Source: Streptomyces sp. NBC_00223
Lineage (GTDB): Bacteria > Actinomycetota > Actinomycetes > Streptomycetales > Streptomycetaceae
DNA: 64,000 nucleotides
NCBI RefSeq assembly: GCF_036199905.1
Contig: NZ_CP108109.1
Coordinates: forward strand, 4,649,501-4,713,500
Direction: 5' to 3'
The position numbers and the translations under genes are program-made. Below, piece by piece: positions 60,653 through 64,000 of the stretch (within the stretch, counting starts at the first letter, position 1; each line of letters opens with the position of its first letter). The notes beneath the pieces are model-generated. The model ran no database searches. It worked only from the letters and a program-made list of their open reading frames with translations, and was not told where the DNA came from.

Positions 60653-61585
60653 TCACCCTTGGTGGTGTGCGGCCCAGTCGTTGCGGGCGGCGATGAGGGC
60701 GGGGCGGACCTTGTGGTCGAGTAGGTCGGCGTGGGCTCGGAGCTTGACGGCGATGTCAGCGAGGCCGTCCGGGCCGAGGCCGAGAATCCAGCGTCCGACG
60801 CTGACCTGAAGATTGACCACGGGTACGCGCAGACGCTGGTCGGGGTCGTAGGGATTGCAGTCGATGCTGCCCTCGAAGACCGAGTCCTCCTCGACACCGT
60901 TCCACAGGTCTGGAGCGGTGAGCGGCACCATCGGGCCCTCGAAGAAGGCGCGGTGGTTGACCTCTGCCAGCCGCTGCGGCAGCTCCTCCGTGGGCACGCC
61001 GACCTCAGTCGGGTCGTCCTCGGCCCAGGCCGGCAGGTACCCGGCCGCGACGGCATTGTCTGTGGTCGTGATCGCCCACGACCCTGGCGTACTCCACGGT
61101 GGCGGCTGCTCCCGCCTCGCAGGCCGGATGCTGGACGCGACCTCGAACCAGACCACTTTCCCGACCGGATCGTAGAAGCTGCCCCAGTCGGCGGCGAGCG
61201 CGTCCACGAGCAGTAGCCCCCGCCCGTCCTCGGCGTCCGGCGAACTGCTGCGCGGCTTCGGGCGTACGGGGCTGGAGTCGGTGACCTCAACCCGTACCCG
61301 GACTCCGGTCCACCGCACTCGCACAGAACATGCTGCCTGGGTGTGGCGGATGGCGTTGGCGATCACCTCGCCGGACAGCAGTTGCAGGTCTTCGAGCCGT
61401 TCTTCCGCCAACGGCAGCTGCCATTCCTGGACGATCCGCGTGACCGCTCGCCGTGCAGTCACGACGTCTGCCTCCTCCGGGGCCACCGAGAATTCGGGTG
61501 AGGTGACACGCCGCCACGCCCCTTTGGCTGTTGCCAGCAGGCCAACGCGTGGCGGCGCCAACTGCGGAGAACTACGACTGGGCAT
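60653..61585 (-). CDS. ATP-binding protein (anti-sigma-factor-type HATPase) with C-terminal extension
   Basis: 310 aa. The N-terminal part (about 30-150) is an RsbW-like HATPase: LSGEVIANAIRHTQAACSVR (N box with E..N..H), VEVTDSSPVRPKPRSS and DAEDGRGLLLVDALAADWGS (G1-type DGRGL). The C-terminal 150 aa (from about PSTPGSWAITTTDN) are of unknown fold, ending in a helix. This architecture is frequent in Streptomyces integrative elements next to GntR regulators. A GntR-type palindrome lies 84 bp upstream. Confidence 0.82.
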   Translation of the reverse strand: MPSRSSPQLAPPRVGLLATAKGAWRRVTSPEFSVAPEEADVVTARRAVTRIVQEWQLPLAEERLEDLQLLSGEVIANAIRHTQAACSVRVRWTGVRVRVEVTDSSPVRPKPRSSSPDAEDGRGLLLVDALAADWGSFYDPVGKVVWFEVASSIRPARREQPPPWSTPGSWAITTTDNAVAAGYLPAWAEDDPTEVGVPTEELPQRLAEVNHRAFFEGPMVPLTAPDLWNGVEEDSVFEGSIDCNPYDPDQRLRVPVVNLQVSVGRWILGLGPDGLADIAVKLRAHADLLDHKVRPALIAARNDWAAHHQG

Positions 61586-61668
61586 CCCAATCCCACCCCT
61601 TCATCAACACATCGCGGAACACGGCACCTTGCGGATGCCGAGGTGACTAACCACCATGAACAGACTGG

Positions 61669-61685
61669 ACCGGTGGACCAGTCCA
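61669..61685. promoter_or_regulatory. GntR operator upstream of the ATP-binding-protein gene
   Basis: ACCGGTGGACCAGTCCA contains the 12-bp palindrome TGGACCAGTCCA (61674-61685), the exact complement of the palindrome at 62544-62555 before the GntR gene. Shared only by these two promoters in the window. Confidence 0.65.
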
Positions 61686-61804
61686 GTCAAGTCCTGCTGG
61701 TGTCTTGGTCATTGCCCAGGACGAAAGGTCAGGTCAGCGTGTGCGCTTGTGCGCCGAAGGTTGGAGCGAGGTGGTGGCGGACCGTGCCCTCAACGGTCGG
61801 TCGG

Positions 61805-62521
61805 TCACATCGGATAGGTGTCCGTCTGCTCCCAGAGTGACCCCGGTGTGACGCCTTCCTCGCACGCCAAGGGGTGGCCTTCCCGGTCGTACGCGATATG
61901 GAGCACGACGGCCACCGCCGCCGGGGTGTCGAGGTGCAGGTGGCGTGCCTCCTGCTCAGTGGCCAGGCGAGCAGTCGTCACGTCCACGCCCTCGGCAGGA
62001 GTGCGTCCGGTCTGTCGGGTGACGTACCTCGTGGTCCCCTCGGCGATCGGCGCGCGTTGTTCCAGGCGCGGTGCCTTGTCGACCACGTCCGGTGGGAACC
62101 ACGCTTCGACGTAGCTGTGCGGCGTGCCGTCTGGCAGCTGCATCAGCCGTGCGCGACGCAGCGCGGTCATGCCTTCGGGCAGGCCGAGCGCGGTGGCGAT
62201 GTGAGCGGGCGGGATGGTGTGCTCGGGGTCGCCGATCCGCGTGAACGGCATGCCGCCGGTCACCCGTGCGCTGCCCGACTTCCTGTTGCCGGCGGGCCGC
62301 CCGATCGCCGTCTCGGTCACGACGAAGCCGGCGCCCTGCCGCGCCTCGACCACGCCGTCATTGCGGAGTACGTCCATCGCCTTGACCACCGTTGCCCGCG
62401 CCACCTGCCACTGCTCGGCGAGGTCTCGACCCGACGGGAGCGTCGCTCCGGGCGGAAACTCGCCGCTGGCCATGCGGACGCGTAGCGACTCTGCGATCTC
62501 TTCGTACTTCAGTAGTGCCAT
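61805..62521 (-). CDS. GntR-family regulator (UTRA domain)
   Basis: 238 aa from ATG 62521 with GAGGAG 6 nt upstream. N-terminal winged HTH: YEEIAESLRVRMASGEFPPG, LPSGRDLAEQWQVARATVVK and LRNDGVVEARQGAGFVVTE. The C-terminal UTRA-type ligand domain (ALRRARLMQLPDGTPHSYVE ... DTPAAVAVVLHIAYDREGHP) resembles KorSA-like regulators of actinomycete integrative elements. Palindromes near its own start and upstream of the ATP-binding-protein gene suggest autoregulation and control of that gene. The start also sits 58 bp from the divergent methyltransferase. Confidence 0.85.
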   Translation of the reverse strand: MALLKYEEIAESLRVRMASGEFPPGATLPSGRDLAEQWQVARATVVKAMDVLRNDGVVEARQGAGFVVTETAIGRPAGNRKSGSARVTGGMPFTRIGDPEHTIPPAHIATALGLPEGMTALRRARLMQLPDGTPHSYVEAWFPPDVVDKAPRLEQRAPIAEGTTRYVTRQTGRTPAEGVDVTTARLATEQEARHLHLDTPAAVAVVLHIAYDREGHPLACEEGVTPGSLWEQTDTYPM

Positions 62522-62543
62522 GGCTCCTCGTGAGGTCGTGGGC

Positions 62544-62560
62544 TGGACTGGTCCACCGGT
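62544..62560. promoter_or_regulatory. GntR operator in the gntR/methyltransferase intergenic region
   Basis: TGGACTGGTCCACCGGT: palindrome TGGACTGGTCCA (62544-62555) plus the flanking CCGGT also present at the other site (ACTGGTCCACCGGT in both). It lies 23-39 bp from the GntR start and 19-35 bp from the methyltransferase start, so it may control both. Confidence 0.7.
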
Positions 62561-62578
62561 GCAGAGGATACTGCCGTC

Positions 62579-63388
62579 ATGTCGTCCCCCGAGCTGGCGC
62601 CCGAGGTCATCACCTTCTACACCCACGTCTTCGACGAAGGGAGCCGACTGACCTCTTCCGCCGATGGGCGGCTGGAACTGCTGCGCACGCAGGAGCTGTT
62701 GCGCCGCTTCCTACCGAAGGCGCCCGCCCGCGTGCTCGATGTCGGTGGCGGTACCGGTGTGCACGCGCGGTGGTTGGTCGAGGACGGCTACGAGGTGGAC
62801 CTCGTCGATCCCGTCGCCCGCCATGTCGAGCAGGCACGCCACGTCTGTGCGGCCTCCATCGGGGACGCGCGCAGCCTCGCCTCCGAGGACGCCTCGTACG
62901 ACGTGGTGACTCTGCTCGGCCCGTTGTACCACCTGCCCGACCGCGACGAACGGCTCCAGGCCCTCCGCGAGGTGGCCCGCGTGGCCCGCCCCGGCGGACT
63001 CGTCGCGGCGGCGGCCATCAACCGCTACGCCTCCGTCTTCGAACACACAGCACTGGCCCACCTTCACACCGAGCGTCTACGGAGGTCGATCGCGGACATC
63101 CTCGCCACCGCCACCTACGACGGCCGACGCGGCTTCACCGTCTCCTACTTCCATCGTGGGGAGGAGCTGGTCGCCGAGCTGGAGGCCGCGGGACTGCGCG
63201 ATGTCCAGGTCTTCGGCGTCGAAGGCCCCACTTGGTCGCTCCTCAAAGCCGTCGAGCAGAGCACCGGCGCCCCGCCGAGCGAGGAACTCTTCGAGTCCGC
63301 CCTGACCGCGGCCCGTCTGGCCGAGCCCTACCCTGAACTCCTCGCGGCCAGCTCCCACCTCCTGGCCATCGGCTACGCGGGCGAATGA
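62579..63388 (+). CDS. Class I SAM-dependent methyltransferase
   Basis: 269 aa. SAM motif I RVLDVGGGTGVHARWLVEDG, motif II EVDLVDPVARHVEQAR, and YDVVTLLGPLYHLPDRDERL (UbiE/COQ5-like motif IV), with a C-terminal region ending LLAASSHLLAIGYAGE. It probably methylates a small molecule; substrate unknown. Such genes accompany the GntR/ATP-binding-protein pair in many Streptomyces elements. Confidence 0.85.
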   Translation: MSSPELAPEVITFYTHVFDEGSRLTSSADGRLELLRTQELLRRFLPKAPARVLDVGGGTGVHARWLVEDGYEVDLVDPVARHVEQARHVCAASIGDARSLASEDASYDVVTLLGPLYHLPDRDERLQALREVARVARPGGLVAAAAINRYASVFEHTALAHLHTERLRRSIADILATATYDGRRGFTVSYFHRGEELVAELEAAGLRDVQVFGVEGPTWSLLKAVEQSTGAPPSEELFESALTAARLAEPYPELLAASSHLLAIGYAGE

Positions 63389-63544
63389 CCGGCCGGCACC
63401 CCTGCTCCTCCCGAGACCGCGGCGGCGATCCATCGCAGGTACGCCTCCGAAGCGGCGCCTACAGAAAATCGCCCGGGTGACCGCAGGAGGCGGCGTACGA
63501 TCCGTCAAAGCCTTGCGAGGGGCGGCTACAGCGGGGGCATGGAC

Positions 63545-64000
63545 AATGGCGCTGGCGCACGAGTGGCACGACGGGACGATCGCCGCACTGAAGATGGCCC
63601 TTGACGAGGGTCTGGATCAGCACGAGACGGCTGCGCGCATGATCGCGCTACTCGGACCCGAACCGCAGGCGCACGCCGCCTCCGTCGTTCGAGCGTTGCA
63701 GTACCACCCAGTGCCACGACCGCATCTCAAGGATCCGGGTTCGCGAATCTACGCTCCGATGTTCGAGATCGGTGGAAGCTGCCATCCTGAGCCGCTGGGT
63801 GAGGCGACGGAGGAAACGCTCTCGGCCTGGGCGGACGCCCTTGATCTTCTTGCCGCATACCCGCTGGTGGTCGCACGGCTCGCGGATCTGCTGTGGTTGC
63901 GCCGGTTTGGTACCAAGCCGTACGTGTACGCCCAGGCCGCACAGCAGGCTCTGCGCGCACTGTGGGCCTACCCGAGTATCGCGGAAGTGTATCGAGCAGA
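63545..64000 (+). CDS. Hypothetical protein (truncated at the window end)
   Basis: 152 codons from ATG 63545, still open at the end of the window. Reads MALAHEWHDGTIAALKMALD, DQHETAARMIALLGPEPQAH, RIYAPMFEIGGSCHPEPLGE and LVVARLADLLWLRRFGTKPY. Helical and acidic-aromatic, no recognised domain. A second in-frame-independent ATG at 63539 gives a frame without coding character. Part of the integrative element. Confidence 0.7.

Larger units (their letters stand above)
55076..64000. mobile_element. Integrative element in tRNA-Thr (left part; right end outside the window)
   Basis: Order: cargo genes, integrase (minus), excisionase, DUF3631 ATPase, stem-loop array, ATP-binding protein, GntR regulator, methyltransferase. 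This resembles actinomycete integrative and conjugative or mobilisable elements (int-xis-rep plus a GntR/KorSA-type regulator). No FtsK/TraB-type transfer gene is in the visible part. Confidence 0.75.

Overview
The window is high-GC actinobacterial DNA, almost certainly a Streptomyces or close relative. The evidence is mycothiol synthesis (mshA), a PhoU/PhoR/PhoP locus with Streptomyces-type PHO boxes, CarD, the order ispD-ispF-cysS-rlmB, and an msiK-like sugar-ABC ATPase. From memory this order matches the S. coelicolor SCO4204-SCO4240 neighbourhood; I could not run a comparison.

Layout. (1) 1-3620: chromosomal-looking genes (quinone-oxidoreductase-like MDR protein, MerR, PucR-type regulator, alpha/beta hydrolase). 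(2) 3720-about 32340: a large accessory island. It holds seven insertion sequences: two ISAs1-type A, two ISAs1-type B, two different IS3 elements and one IS30 that sits inside a further IS3 remnant. Its core is a Tn7-like transposition operon tnsA-tnsB-tnsC-tniQ (16895-24119). tnsB carries a frameshift and tniQ is split by an IS. The operon is preceded by repeated TTGTCAC motifs that look like a transposon end. Around it lie a second intact tniQ, a remnant of a second tnsA, and two lower-GC DUF262 modules: one with a nucleotidyltransferase-fold gene, one with a HEPN-type gene and broken by an IS. A Septu-like ATPase + HNH nuclease pair follows. The island also contains ordinary passengers (truncated lipoprotein-like gene, membrane protein, Tat-exported M15 peptidase, zinc-ribbon protein). 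(3) 32437-54798: conserved chromosomal core. It runs from an XRE regulator, a lysine/glutamate-rich helical protein and a DUF2516 protein, through a SpoIIE phosphatase, methyltransferase, mshA, YbjN, gpmA, phoU/phoR/phoP, lipoprotein, carD, ispD, ispF, PPOX, cysS, rlmB and DoxX, to a nucleotidyltransferase and msiK. (4) 54998-64000: tRNA-Thr(TGT) followed by an integrative element reaching past the window end. It has a small protein, a trypsin-like protease, tyrosine integrase, excisionase, DUF3631 ATPase, a three-unit stem-loop array, an anti-sigma-type ATP-binding protein, a GntR regulator with a matching palindrome in two promoters, a methyltransferase and a partial gene.

Most interesting parts: the layered Tn7-like/IS/defence island, especially the DUF262-nucleotidyltransferase and DUF262-HEPN pairs next to TniQ genes; the Septu-like pair; and the 36-nt-period stem-loop array and shared GntR palindrome of the tRNA-integrated element. 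IS boundaries and target duplications were read directly from the sequence. Functions of the DUF262 modules and transposon ends are inference.
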